41,492 bases of DNA from Rhodobacteraceae bacterium UBA3069 (GTDB lineage: Bacteria > Pseudomonadota > Alphaproteobacteria > Rhodobacterales > Rhodobacteraceae), in contig DFBX01000097.1 in assembly GCA_002366795.1 (NCBI GenBank), forward strand, positions 1-41,492. The letters are read 5' to 3'. The notes below the pieces were generated by a model, which worked only from the letters and a program-made list of their open reading frames with translations, made no database searches and had not been told where the DNA came from. The position numbers and the translations under genes were made by a program. Each line of letters opens with the position of its first letter. The stretch's first letter is position 1. Shown here piece after piece: positions 23,494-31,253 of this stretch.

Positions 23494-24423
23494 ATGATCC
23501 GTCTGATTGCCGCCGCCGCGATTGCGTTTTCCGCGATAGCAGGCACCGCCACCGCGCAAGACACGCTTTCGACAGAGCGGGTGAAGCTGGGCTATGGCCG
23601 GCTGGTCACGAACGATTTCATCGGCGACACGCAAGACCGCTGGCGGTCTGGTTCGGTTCAGGCCAGCCGGATCTGGGGGCGGGGCTGGTCCGGCGATTTG
23701 CCGGAACAGTTTGGCGATGTCATCGAATTGCGTCTGGGCGGGCAGATCATTGCTCCTGACGATCTGAAAAAACCTGCGGCGGACGACCGGCCTTATGCGA
23801 CGACCGTGGCGCTGGGCCTGCACACCCATTTCGCGCGCGGCGCGGTGGAGTTTGCGTTGGGTGCCGATATGGTCGTGACCGGCGATCAAACGGGCCTGCG
23901 CAATTTTCAGGACGGGTTGCATGATGCGCTGGGCGTCGACGGCACATCCGGCACCACCCGCGCGAACATGATCGGCAACGATTTCCACCCCACCGTGGTG
24001 GTCGAGGCCGGGCGCGAGTTTACCCTGAACAGCGGTGCGCGGCTGCGCCCCTTTGTCGAGGGGCGCGCGGGGGACGAGACCCTGATCCGTGCCGGTGCCG
24101 ACCTGACCATCGGTCAGACGGGGTTGGGCGAATTGCTGGTGCGGGACGTGGTCAGCGGGCAGCGTTACCGGTCGGTGTCGAACCGCAACGCCGGACGTTC
24201 TTTCGTGCTGGGCGGCGATGTGGCGCATGTGGCCGACAGCATCTACCTGCCTGAAAGCGCAGGCTATGACATGAGCGATCTGCGCACCCGCCTGCGCGCA
24301 GGCGTGCATTGGCAGGCCGAAAAAACCAGCGGTTTCTACGGGTTGACCTACCTTGGCGAAGAGTTCGAGGGCCAGGATGGCGGGCAGGTTGTAGGCTCTG
24401 TGCGGCTTAAATTCGACTTCTAA
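23494..24423 (+). CDS. LpxR-like lipid A deacylase (outer-membrane beta-barrel)
   Basis: A 309-aa protein with a Sec signal peptide (LIAAAAIAFSAIAGTATAQ, cleavage near residue 22) and a C-terminal aromatic residue (KFDF), as for outer-membrane barrels. NDFIGDTQDRWRSGS resembles the Asn-Asp pair of LpxR, and DDRPYATTVALGL matches the conserved DRPYA region of the DUF2219/LpxR family. A histidine in LGLHTHFARG could be catalytic. LpxR enzymes remove the 3'-acyloxyacyl group of lipid A. AGGGA precedes ATG 23494. The exact substrate in this organism is inferred only. Confidence 0.75.
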   Translation: MIRLIAAAAIAFSAIAGTATAQDTLSTERVKLGYGRLVTNDFIGDTQDRWRSGSVQASRIWGRGWSGDLPEQFGDVIELRLGGQIIAPDDLKKPAADDRPYATTVALGLHTHFARGAVEFALGADMVVTGDQTGLRNFQDGLHDALGVDGTSGTTRANMIGNDFHPTVVVEAGREFTLNSGARLRPFVEGRAGDETLIRAGADLTIGQTGLGELLVRDVVSGQRYRSVSNRNAGRSFVLGGDVAHVADSIYLPESAGYDMSDLRTRLRAGVHWQAEKTSGFYGLTYLGEEFEGQDGGQVVGSVRLKFDF

Positions 24424-24476
24424 GACAAAAATGCCACGCGTCACAAATCCGGACTTCCCAGGGTGATTCGCCTCTG

Positions 24477-24491
24477 TTAACCTTCTGTTAA
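24477..24491. promoter_or_regulatory. CtrA-type box upstream of the Hint protein
   Basis: TTAACCTTCTGTTAA: two TTAA half-sites with exactly 7 bp between, 33 bp before ATG 24525. It matches the CtrA core, although the last consensus C is a T. Confidence 0.5.
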
Positions 24492-24524
24492 TAATAAAAG
24501 AAGACTAGAGGCAGCATACAGGCA

Positions 24525-25592
24525 ATGGGAACGGGCTATAAGGGCGCGTTCGTCATCTCCTGGTCGCAAACGGAACTGGACGGTCTTGATGCCGCGCCTA
24601 TCGCTTCGCTTAGCGTTGGTGCAGCCTGGGCCTGGCGCGGCGATGCCGTGCGGGTCGATGGGCCCGGTGAACTGTTGCGTCTGGATGAGGCGGACGGAAA
24701 GGCCGACCTGAGAAAGCGGGCGGCGCGCATGGTGCGCAGGCTTGTCGGGGTGGCAGTCACAGGCAAACGGGATTTGCGCGGGATCGAGGTGGAAGAGCCG
24801 TTGATGGACAGCGCCATCATCGTGACCGATGGCGCGCGAACCTATACAATCACCGTGATCGAACCGGGCAATGGCGCACCGCCGCTGCTGCTGTTCATCG
24901 ACGATCTGCCGCCGCGCAATACGGATTTGTGGGTCGTGCATCACGCGCTGGACCATGTGCAGGCCCAAGACAGTATGAGCCCGTCCACGGGCGGCGTGAT
25001 CTGTTTCACCCCCGGCACCCGCATCCAGACGCCCGATGGCGCGCGCCTGGTCGAGGAACTGCGCGAGGGCGACCGGGTGATGACCCGCGACAGTGGCGCG
25101 CAAGATATCGAATGGATCGGATCGCGCCGCATGACCGGCGCGCGCTTGTTTGCCATGCCCAAGCTGCGGCCCATTCGCATTCGTGCGGGCGCTTTGGGTG
25201 TCGAGCGACCAGACGAGGAATTGCTTGTCTCACCCGAGCATCGGATGCTGGTGAAGGGCGATGTGGCGCAGGCGTTGTTCAATACGCCCGAGGTTCTGGT
25301 GTCGGCCAAGGATCTGATCAACGATCATACCATCGCGGTGGATACGGCCCTGAAAGAGGTGACCTATATCCACCTGCTGTTGCCCAAGCACGAAATCCTT
25401 TGGGCGAACGGGGTCGAGACCGAAAGTTTCCATCCGGCGAACGCGGCCCTGTCCACGCTGGCCGAGGAAGACCGCGAACGCCTGCTGGCGCGCAACCCGT
25501 CGCTGGCGGCAGAGCCAGAGCGTTACGGCGATTATGCCCGCCGCAACCTTTCGCGGTCCGAGGCGGCGATCTTGCGGCACGAGGTCGCCTGA
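24525..25592 (+). CDS. Hint-domain (hedgehog/intein-type) protein
   Basis: A 355-aa protein. Residues 1-155 form an unrecognised N-terminal region. Residues 158-310 are a Hint_2 domain: VICFTPGTRIQTPDGARLVE begins with the catalytic Cys160, and LREGDRVMTRDSG, the histidine-bearing SPEHRMLV and YIHLLLPKHEILWANGVETE follow in the usual order. Hint domains self-cleave at their N-terminal Cys. These proteins are common in Rhodobacterales, often alone or fused to RTX segments, with unknown purpose. No signal peptide is visible. A CtrA-type box lies upstream and a terminator downstream. Confidence 0.85.
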   Translation: MGTGYKGAFVISWSQTELDGLDAAPIASLSVGAAWAWRGDAVRVDGPGELLRLDEADGKADLRKRAARMVRRLVGVAVTGKRDLRGIEVEEPLMDSAIIVTDGARTYTITVIEPGNGAPPLLLFIDDLPPRNTDLWVVHHALDHVQAQDSMSPSTGGVICFTPGTRIQTPDGARLVEELREGDRVMTRDSGAQDIEWIGSRRMTGARLFAMPKLRPIRIRAGALGVERPDEELLVSPEHRMLVKGDVAQALFNTPEVLVSAKDLINDHTIAVDTALKEVTYIHLLLPKHEILWANGVETESFHPANAALSTLAEEDRERLLARNPSLAAEPERYGDYARRNLSRSEAAILRHEVA

Positions 25593-25611
25593 CCCACATG
25601 TTTTTCACAAG

Positions 25612-25650
25612 GACGCGGGGCAGGGGTAACTTGCCCCGCGTCTTTGTTTT
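25612..25650 (+). terminator. Terminator of the Hint gene
   Basis: An 11-bp perfect stem GACGCGGGGCA (25612-25622) / TGCCCCGCGTC (25632-25642) followed by TTTGTTTT. Confidence 0.93.
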
Positions 25651-25659
25651 ATTGCCCGC

Positions 25660-25687
25660 TTGACTCTGTGCTGCGCGCAGATATAAG
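25660..25687 (+). promoter_or_regulatory. Promoter of rpsD
   Basis: TTGACT (25660-25665), a 16-bp spacer, then TATAAG (25682-25687): a good housekeeping-sigma promoter just after the preceding terminator. Transcription would start near 25694, giving a leader of about 220 nt before rpsD. Confidence 0.6.
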
Positions 25688-25693
25688 CGCGAC

Positions 25694-25913
25694 TTCATTG
25701 GTGTTGGTGGCCCCCGCAAGGGGATGCCTGTCATCGGAAGGGAACGCCGCAAGGCGGACCTGAAGAAGAGGACAACGCCCTTTGTAAACGGCATCAGGCC
25801 CGATCCGGGGTCAGGTTTGCACAATCGGTTGAAGGCGCATCTGCGATTTAGGCCAGAAAAGTGGGAACCGGTTTTCGGATCAGATCGAAATGCCAGCATA
25901 AAGGAGAACAGCC
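25694..25913 (+). ncRNA. Structured leader or small RNA upstream of rpsD
   Basis: Between a strong promoter and the rpsD GTG lies about 220 nt without a plausible gene but with clear RNA structure. There are two GCAA tetraloop hairpins: CCCC-GCAA-GGGG at 25712-25723, flanked by GGC/GCC, and CGCC-GCAA-GGCG at 25745-25756. ACCTGA (25758-25763) can pair with TCAGGT (25811-25816). The ribosome binding site AAAGGAG lies nine bases before the GTG. S4 regulates its own operon through mRNA structures in other bacteria, so an autoregulatory leader is a fair guess; a separate small RNA sharing the promoter is possible. It is not a sequence I can name. Confidence 0.45.
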
Positions 25914-26534
25914 GTGACCAAACGCACGTCTGCCAAGTACAAAATCGACCGCCGTATGGGCGAAAACATCTGGGGCCGCGCCAAGTCGCCGGTCAACCGC
26001 CGCGAATACGGCCCCGGCCAGCACGGCCAGCGCCGCAAGCAGAAACTGTCCGACTTCGGTATCCAGTTGCGCGCCAAGCAGAAGCTGAAAGGCTACTACG
26101 GCGACCTGACCGAGAAACAGTTCCGTCGCATTTACGGCGACGCCGAGCGTGTCAAAGGCGATACCGGTGAAAACCTGATCGGTCTGCTGGAGCGCCGCCT
26201 GGACGCCGTTGTTTACCGCGCGAAATTCGTGCCGACCGTGTTCGCAGCCCGTCAGTTCGTGAACCACGGCCACGTGATGGTGAACGGCAAGCGCGTCAAC
26301 ATCGCCTCTTACCGTGTGAAAGAGGGCGACGTGGTCGAAGTCCGCGAGAAGTCCAAGCAACTGGCTGTCCTGCTGGAAGCCGTGCAACTGCCCGAGCGTG
26401 ACGTTCCCGATTACATCGACGCCGACCATTCGAAAATGAAAGCCACGTTCGTGCGCGCACCGCAGCTGGCCGATGTGCCCTACCCGGTGATCATGGAACC
26501 GAATCTGGTCGTGGAATTCTACGCGAAGAACTAA
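25914..26534 (+). CDS. rpsD: Small ribosomal subunit protein S4
   Basis: A 206-aa primary 16S rRNA-binding protein that nucleates 30S assembly. The N-terminal region MTKRTSAKYKIDRRMGENIW and QHGQRRKQKLSDFGIQLRAK is typical of S4. The S4 RNA-binding domain follows: LERRLDAVVYRAKFVPTVF, then ARQFVNHGHVMVNGKRVNIA and YRVKEGDVVEVRE. The start codon is GTG, supported by AAAGGAG upstream. The gene is monocistronic, outside the alpha operon, as usual for alphaproteobacteria. Confidence 0.97.
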   Translation: MTKRTSAKYKIDRRMGENIWGRAKSPVNRREYGPGQHGQRRKQKLSDFGIQLRAKQKLKGYYGDLTEKQFRRIYGDAERVKGDTGENLIGLLERRLDAVVYRAKFVPTVFAARQFVNHGHVMVNGKRVNIASYRVKEGDVVEVREKSKQLAVLLEAVQLPERDVPDYIDADHSKMKATFVRAPQLADVPYPVIMEPNLVVEFYAKN

Positions 26535-26537
26535 GAA

Positions 26538-26644
26538 GCGTTTCAAGAAAATTCCTGGTCTCAGATTTTCTCGAAACGCGCGCGCCCTATCGGTGTTCCG
26601 CGCGTTTCGAAGCAACTTCTTGCCTCAGGATTGTTTCAAAACGC
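26538..26644. repeat. Tandem palindromic hairpins after rpsD
   Basis: Hairpin A: GCGTTTCAAGAAAA (26538-26551) / TTTTCTCGAAACGC (26566-26579), 13 of 14 paired. Hairpin B: GCGTTTCGAAGCAA (26602-26615) / TTGTTTCAAAACGC (26631-26644), 12 of 14 plus one G-U. Both begin with the GCGTTTC arm and carry a loop with CTCAG. Two related palindromic units lie 3 bp after the rpsD stop, ahead of its terminator. Confidence 0.7.
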
Positions 26645-26671
26645 TTTATCTTCGCCGATCCACCAAGACAT

Positions 26672-26702
26672 AAAAAACCCCGCAGGAAACTGCGGGGTTT
26701 TT
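26672..26702. terminator. Bidirectional terminator between rpsD and the DUF2202 gene
   Basis: AAAAAA, then CCCCGCAG (26678-26685), GAAA tetraloop, CTGCGGGG (26690-26697), TTTTT. It works for rpsD on plus and for the convergent DUF2202 gene on minus. Confidence 0.95.
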
Positions 26703-26741
26703 CTTTGTCTGCATGGGTCTTGGCCCAAGTCGGCAAGGGGT

Positions 26742-27347
26742 TTAGCCCAAGACGTTGTTGAATGCATCCAAGTGCGATTGCGACCCGGCCAGCAGGTTTT
26801 CGTAAACACTTTCCAGCGTGGTGCCTTCAACCAGGTCGGCGGCAGCTGCGATGTCGATCATGTCTTTTTCCTCGATCGCGACGCCCACTTCCAGCGCGGC
26901 GGTCAGGGATTCGCTGCCCACGGCCAGCAGTTCGTCATACATGGCCTGAAGTTCGGGGTCTTCGAAACTGCCCGCCTCTTCGAATACAAAGCTGTCCACG
27001 TCTATGCCGATGTTTTCCGCCTGCGTCACCAGCGCGTTGAAATGGCTGTCTTCGGACTTGGCGATATTGTCGAAAATCTTCATGCCATACATTTCGTAGA
27101 AGGCGTCGTAGATGTCGCCAGCCAGTTTTTCTTCTTCAAGCATATACAGCAACTCGGCGATGGCTTCGTCGCTGTAGCTGACTGTAAGATCGGTGGTGCC
27201 GACAGGATCGGTGCCAGTGTCCACGGGGTCGGCCACGTTGACCGTTCCGGTAATCGTTTCAAGAAGGGTGGTTCCCACCAGATCGTCCTGCCCGGACTGC
27301 ACGCCTGCTTTCTGCATCGTGGCTGCTTTCCTGAATCCGTTCTTCAT
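26742..27347 (-). CDS. DUF2202 ferritin-like domain protein
   Basis: A 201-aa acidic protein. The C-terminal half is the DUF2202 domain: AELLYMLEEEKLAGDIYDAF (Glu-rich first helix), FDNIAKSEDSHFNAL (E-x2-H of a ferritin-like metal site), LQAMYDELLAVGSES and the final SQSHLDAFNNVL. Repeated Glu/His positions suggest a di-metal four-helix bundle. The N-terminal 60 residues are basic and then low-complexity (Thr/Asp/Val/Pro). I start at ATG 27347 because GAGG is well spaced; ATG 27371 is possible. Function is unknown; a metal-binding or oxidative-stress role is inference. Confidence 0.8.
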   Translation of the reverse strand: MKNGFRKAATMQKAGVQSGQDDLVGTTLLETITGTVNVADPVDTGTDPVGTTDLTVSYSDEAIAELLYMLEEEKLAGDIYDAFYEMYGMKIFDNIAKSEDSHFNALVTQAENIGIDVDSFVFEEAGSFEDPELQAMYDELLAVGSESLTAALEVGVAIEEKDMIDIAAAADLVEGTTLESVYENLLAGSQSHLDAFNNVLG

Positions 27348-27566
27348 GTTTTTTGCCTCTTTCGATTTCATCTATCTGGAGAGGTCATGTATTCCGATAT
27401 TCACATGTGTTTAAAAAGTGGCAAACGATTCCGGGGGTGATTTTCGGCCATTTCCGGCCTATCGGACCGGTTTCCTATGGCAATTGCCAGCCGAGGGGCT
27501 GCGACCTGTTTGTGCCTTCCCTTGAAGCAGCCGCCTTAGTATGAGGGGGGCGCAGGAGATACAGAC

Positions 27567-28649
27567 ATGACCAAAATCGCACCGCAGCCCGGCATTATGG
27601 ATATCGCCCTTTATCAAGGGGGTGCCTCGCATCTGGAAGGCGTGAGCGAGGTGGTCAAACTTTCCTCGAACGAGAATCCCTTTGGCCCGTCAGAGGCGGC
27701 GATCGATGCCTACCGGCGCGAGGCGCTGAACCTGCATCGCTATCCGTCCACCGACCATGCCGAATTGCGCGCCGCCATCGCGGAGGTGCACAAGCTGGAC
27801 GCGGACCGCATCATCTGCGGCGTCGGCAGCGATGAGGTGATCCACTTTCTGTGCCAAGCCTATGTGGGGCAGGGCGACGAAGTGATTCACACCGAACACG
27901 GCTTTGCCATGTATCGCATTTCGACCCTGGCGGCGGGCGGCATCCCCGTCGAGGCGGGCGAGACGAACCGCCGTGTCGATGTGGACAAGATCCTGGCCAG
28001 CGTGACGGATCGCACCAAGCTGGTGTTCATCGCCAACCCCAACAACCCGACGGGCACCATGCTGCCCGCCAAAAAGGTCAAGCGCCTGGCCGAGGCCCTG
28101 CCCGAGGGCGCGCTGCTGGTGCTGGACGGTGCCTATGCCGACTATGTGGACGGGTTCGATGGCGGGGCCAAGCTGGTCGATGCGCGGGACAACGTGGTGA
28201 TGACGCGGACCTTCTCCAAGTTATATGGCTTGGGCGGTTTGCGCGTCGGCTGGGGCTATGCGCCGCGCGATGTGATCGACGTGCTGAACCGTATTCGCGG
28301 CCCGTTCAACCTGTCAAACGTGGCCCTTGCCGTGGCCGAGGCTGCCGTGCGCGACCAAGCCTATGCCGACAAGTGCCGCGCGGAAAACACCCGCCTGCGT
28401 GCTTGGCTGATCGACGCGCTTGCCGCCCATGGTGTGCCTTGCGACAAGTCCGAGGCGAATTTCGTGCTGGCCCGTTTCGACAGCCCCGAAGAGGCAAAAG
28501 CCTGCGACGCCTTCCTGCGCCAGCACGGTCTGATCGTGCGCCTGGTGGCCGGGTATAAACTGCCCGAATGCCTGCGCATCACCATCGGTGACGAACCGGC
28601 CTGCCGCCGCGTCGCCCATACCATCGGCCTGTTCAAGGGGCGCGCGTAA
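27567..28649 (+). CDS. hisC: Histidinol-phosphate/aromatic aminotransferase
   Basis: A 360-aa fold-type I PLP enzyme. KLSSNENPFGPS near the N-terminus, FIANPNNPTGTM (Asn of the PLP site), LVLDGAYADYV (Asp/Tyr) and TFSKLYGLGGLRVGWGY (PLP lysine) define HisC. It transaminates histidinol phosphate. Because tyrC follows with a one-base overlap, it probably also makes phenylalanine or tyrosine from the prephenate-derived keto acids, or arogenate. AGGAGA precedes ATG 27567. Confidence 0.92.
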   Translation: MTKIAPQPGIMDIALYQGGASHLEGVSEVVKLSSNENPFGPSEAAIDAYRREALNLHRYPSTDHAELRAAIAEVHKLDADRIICGVGSDEVIHFLCQAYVGQGDEVIHTEHGFAMYRISTLAAGGIPVEAGETNRRVDVDKILASVTDRTKLVFIANPNNPTGTMLPAKKVKRLAEALPEGALLVLDGAYADYVDGFDGGAKLVDARDNVVMTRTFSKLYGLGGLRVGWGYAPRDVIDVLNRIRGPFNLSNVALAVAEAAVRDQAYADKCRAENTRLRAWLIDALAAHGVPCDKSEANFVLARFDSPEEAKACDAFLRQHGLIVRLVAGYKLPECLRITIGDEPACRRVAHTIGLFKGRA

Positions 28650-29584
28650 TGAGCGCCGCCCAAGCCCAACAGCCCGCGCCCTACAAAAAGGTCGCGCTGA
28701 TCGGTCTTGGCCTGATCGCCTCGTCCATCTTCTGGGCGATGCGCCGCGCGGGGATGGCGGCCGAGGTGTCCGGCTATGCAAGATCCGAAGCGACCCGCGA
28801 CACCGCCCGTCGGCTTGGCCTGTGCGATACGGTCTGCGACAGCGCGATCGAGGCCGTGGAGGGCGCCGACCTGGTGATCCTTTGCGTGCCGGTCGGGGTG
28901 ATGGGTGCAGTGGCCGCCGAAATCGCGCCGCACCTTGCCAAGGGCGCAACCGTGACCGACGTGGGGTCGGTCAAGAAATCGGTGATCGAACATGTCGCGC
29001 CGCATATCCCCGAAGGCGTCGATTTCGTGCCCGCGCACCCGATGGCAGGGACCGAACATTCCGGCCCCGACAGCGGCTTTGCCTCGCTGTTCGACAACCG
29101 CTGGTGCTTGATCGTGCCGGGCGACGCGCGCGAAGAGGCCGTACTGCGGCTTGAAGCGTTCTGGCAGGCGCTTGGCACCAATACCGAACGGATGGAGGTC
29201 GAACATCACGACCAGGTCTGCGCCGTGGTCAGCCATATCCCGCACCTGATCGCCTACACGATGGTCGGCGTGGCCGACGACCTGCGCCGCGTGTCGGATC
29301 AGGAGGTCATCAAGTTCTCTGCCGCCGGTTTCCGCGATTTCACCCGTATCGCGGCCTCGGACCCGACCATGTGGCGCGATGTCTTCCTTGAAAACAAGGA
29401 GGCCACGCTGGAAATCCTTGGCCGCTTCGCCGAGGAACTGTTCGTGCTGCAGCGCGCGATCCGGTCCGGCGACGGCGACCACCTGTTCGACTATTTTACC
29501 CGCACCCGCGCCATCCGCCGCGGTATCATCGAGGCGGGGCAGGACACCGATGCGCCCGATTTCGGGCGCGGCAAGCGCGAATGA
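28649..29584 (+). CDS. tyrC: Prephenate/arogenate dehydrogenase
   Basis: A 311-aa NAD(P)-dependent dehydrogenase of tyrosine synthesis. The Rossmann start is VALIGLGLIASSIFWAMR. The catalytic histidine region is PAHPMAGTEHSGPDSGFASL, and SHIPHLIAYTMV carries the second conserved His. No ACT or chorismate-mutase domain is present, as in the cyclohexadienyl dehydrogenase TyrC type. The start ATG shares its A with the hisC stop (TAATG), and its own stop overlaps the next start (ATGA), so the three genes are one translationally coupled operon. Confidence 0.92.
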   Translation: MSAAQAQQPAPYKKVALIGLGLIASSIFWAMRRAGMAAEVSGYARSEATRDTARRLGLCDTVCDSAIEAVEGADLVILCVPVGVMGAVAAEIAPHLAKGATVTDVGSVKKSVIEHVAPHIPEGVDFVPAHPMAGTEHSGPDSGFASLFDNRWCLIVPGDAREEAVLRLEAFWQALGTNTERMEVEHHDQVCAVVSHIPHLIAYTMVGVADDLRRVSDQEVIKFSAAGFRDFTRIAASDPTMWRDVFLENKEATLEILGRFAEELFVLQRAIRSGDGDHLFDYFTRTRAIRRGIIEAGQDTDAPDFGRGKRE

Positions 29585-30348
29585 TGCGCGGCGCGGCGAT
29601 CTTTGCGACGCTGCTGCTGATCGCCGGCGCGGCCACGGCCCGCGCGCCGGATACATCCTTGCGCCCCGTCGCGCGGCCCGGCACCGCCATGGTGCAGCCC
29701 GCGGCACCGTCAGCACAGTCCGAGGCAGAGCGCCCGCGCAAGGGCCTGTTCCGGTCGCTGCGCCCGATCCTGCGGCCCGACGGGTTGAAGGGCAATGTGG
29801 TGAAACGCCGTGCCGCCAGCCTGAAAGGCGCGGTCTGCGGCGATCCTGACATCAAGGGCGAACCCATCGGCCCGGTGCCCGGCAAGATCCGCGGCTGCGG
29901 CGTGGCGCAGGCCGTGCGCGTGCGTTCGGTGCGGGGCGTCGCCCTGTCCACCCCTGCCGTGATGGATTGCACCACCGCCAAAACGCTGAAAACATGGGTC
30001 GCCAAGGGGCTGTCCCCGGCCGTGGGCCGATACGGAGGCGGCGTGCGGGAAATGCGCGTGATGGCCAGCTATGCCTGCCGCACCCGCAACAGCCAGAAAG
30101 GCACAAAAATCTCGGAACATGGCAAGGGGCGTGCGGTGGATATCGGCGGGTTCACCCTGCACAATGGCACGCAAATCTCGGTGTTGAAGGACTGGGGCAA
30201 GGGGCGCAGTGGCAAGATCCTCAAACAGGCGCATAAATCCGCATGTGGCCCCTTCGGAACGGTGCTTGGCCCCAATGCCAACAAGTTTCACAGCGACCAT
30301 TTCCATTTCGACACGGCGCGTTACCGGTCAGGCAGCTATTGCCGCTAG
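29581..30348 (+). CDS. Extensin-like family protein
   Basis: A 255-aa exported protein. The signal peptide is MMRGAAIFATLLLIAGAATA, and a Pro/Arg-rich linker (about 22-75) follows. The extensin-like C-terminal domain holds GCGVAQAVRV, SYACRTRN, SEHGKGRAVDIGGF and SDHFHFD. The His/Asp pattern (HGKGRAVDIGG, HSDHFHFD) resembles D-Ala-D-Ala peptidase zinc sites, so it may be a cell-wall hydrolase, which is inference. Four cysteines suggest disulfides in the periplasm. It overlaps tyrC by 4 bp. Confidence 0.88.
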   Translation: MMRGAAIFATLLLIAGAATARAPDTSLRPVARPGTAMVQPAAPSAQSEAERPRKGLFRSLRPILRPDGLKGNVVKRRAASLKGAVCGDPDIKGEPIGPVPGKIRGCGVAQAVRVRSVRGVALSTPAVMDCTTAKTLKTWVAKGLSPAVGRYGGGVREMRVMASYACRTRNSQKGTKISEHGKGRAVDIGGFTLHNGTQISVLKDWGKGRSGKILKQAHKSACGPFGTVLGPNANKFHSDHFHFDTARYRSGSYCR

Positions 30349-30394
30349 CCCGCAAAGGCGGCCTCCTTGCGCAGGCTCGGACGCCTCCGGCGGA

Positions 30395-30454
30395 GGTATT
30401 TGGCGAACAATGAAGGTTAAGGCGCCGCCGCCCTTTCATTGTTCTGAAAATACC
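30395..30454. repeat. Inverted pair of the dispersed repeat
   Basis: GGTATTTGGCGAACAATGAA (30395-30414) faces an inverted copy (30435-30454) whose reverse complement is identical to 8889-8908. The two arms match at 17 of 20 positions and could form a hairpin with a 20-base loop, in the convergent gap after the extensin-like gene. Confidence 0.65.
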
Positions 30455-30496
30455 TGAAACTCCATGCGAATACAGGGCCTCGTCGAACCCGAAGCG

Positions 30497-31252
30497 TTAC
30501 CCGTTCCGCAGCATCCTGAACGCGGTTGACGCGCCCCAGCCTGCGGCGATGGCGATGGCGATGGACAGCAGCCCATAGACCAGCGATTGTTCGCGCGAGA
30601 GCGTAAAGAGAAACCGTTCAAGCCCCACCTTGCGCACCTCGATCGGGGATGAGACCCAGTTCACCACCTCTTGGTCGCGGATCAGGAAGATGCGGGTGGT
30701 ATAGGTGCCCTCGGTCAGGTTGGCGGGCATGGTGATCGCGGTGCGGAACAGGGTCTGTTCGCGGAAACTGACCTCGCCCTCCAGCACCTGATACAGCCCT
30801 TCGCGGGTGCGCAGACGGATCAGCGCCTCGCGGAATTCACCGACCCCGCCGGCCTTGCCGCTGATGCCCACGGCGCGGATGGCGCGTTTGATGGTGATGT
30901 CGTGGCGCAGGTTTTCCGAACGGGACAGGATGTCGTCCAGCGGGGCAGAGCTGGCCAGTGCATAAAAGCTGGGCGCGCGGTCCATGGTCACGCCCGAGGC
31001 ATTGCGCCAGATGCCGCCGGTATGATCCTTGCGGAACACGGTCAGCGCCTGCGAGGGGCCGGCCACGGTGACGATCACCTGCAATGGCAGATCGGCCATC
31101 GGTGCCTCGCGTTTGACCGCGCCAAAGATCAGCAATTCGGAGCCGTTGAAATCGGCGGTGATCGAGACCTCGGAATGGCTGAGGCCCAGCACAACCTGTT
31201 CGGCGCGGGCGGGCAAGGCCAGCAGCAGCAAAAAGATCAACCAGCGCACCAT
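30497..31252 (-). CDS. TIGR02186 / Alph_Pro_TM family membrane protein
   Basis: A 251-aa protein with signal peptide MVRWLIFLLLLALPARA. The periplasmic domain includes EQVVLGLSHSEVSITADFNG, DLPLQVIVTVAGPSQALTV and TEGTYTTRIFLIRDQEVV. It ends with one C-terminal membrane helix (SLVYGLLSIAIAIAAGWGAS). This matches the alphaproteobacterial family TIGR02186, of unknown role. It starts 1 bp after the stop of the TauE/SafE gene, so the two are coupled and probably work together at the inner membrane, perhaps in sulfur-compound export. Confidence 0.85.
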   Translation of the reverse strand: MVRWLIFLLLLALPARAEQVVLGLSHSEVSITADFNGSELLIFGAVKREAPMADLPLQVIVTVAGPSQALTVFRKDHTGGIWRNASGVTMDRAPSFYALASSAPLDDILSRSENLRHDITIKRAIRAVGISGKAGGVGEFREALIRLRTREGLYQVLEGEVSFREQTLFRTAITMPANLTEGTYTTRIFLIRDQEVVNWVSSPIEVRKVGLERFLFTLSREQSLVYGLLSIAIAIAAGWGASTAFRMLRNG

Positions 31253-31253
31253 A

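Noticed and set aside
25724..26170. 148-aa frame starting in the rpsD leader and overlapping rpsD
   Set aside because: After about 30 residues it becomes an Arg/Pro-rich shadow of rpsD; the leader is better explained as structured RNA.
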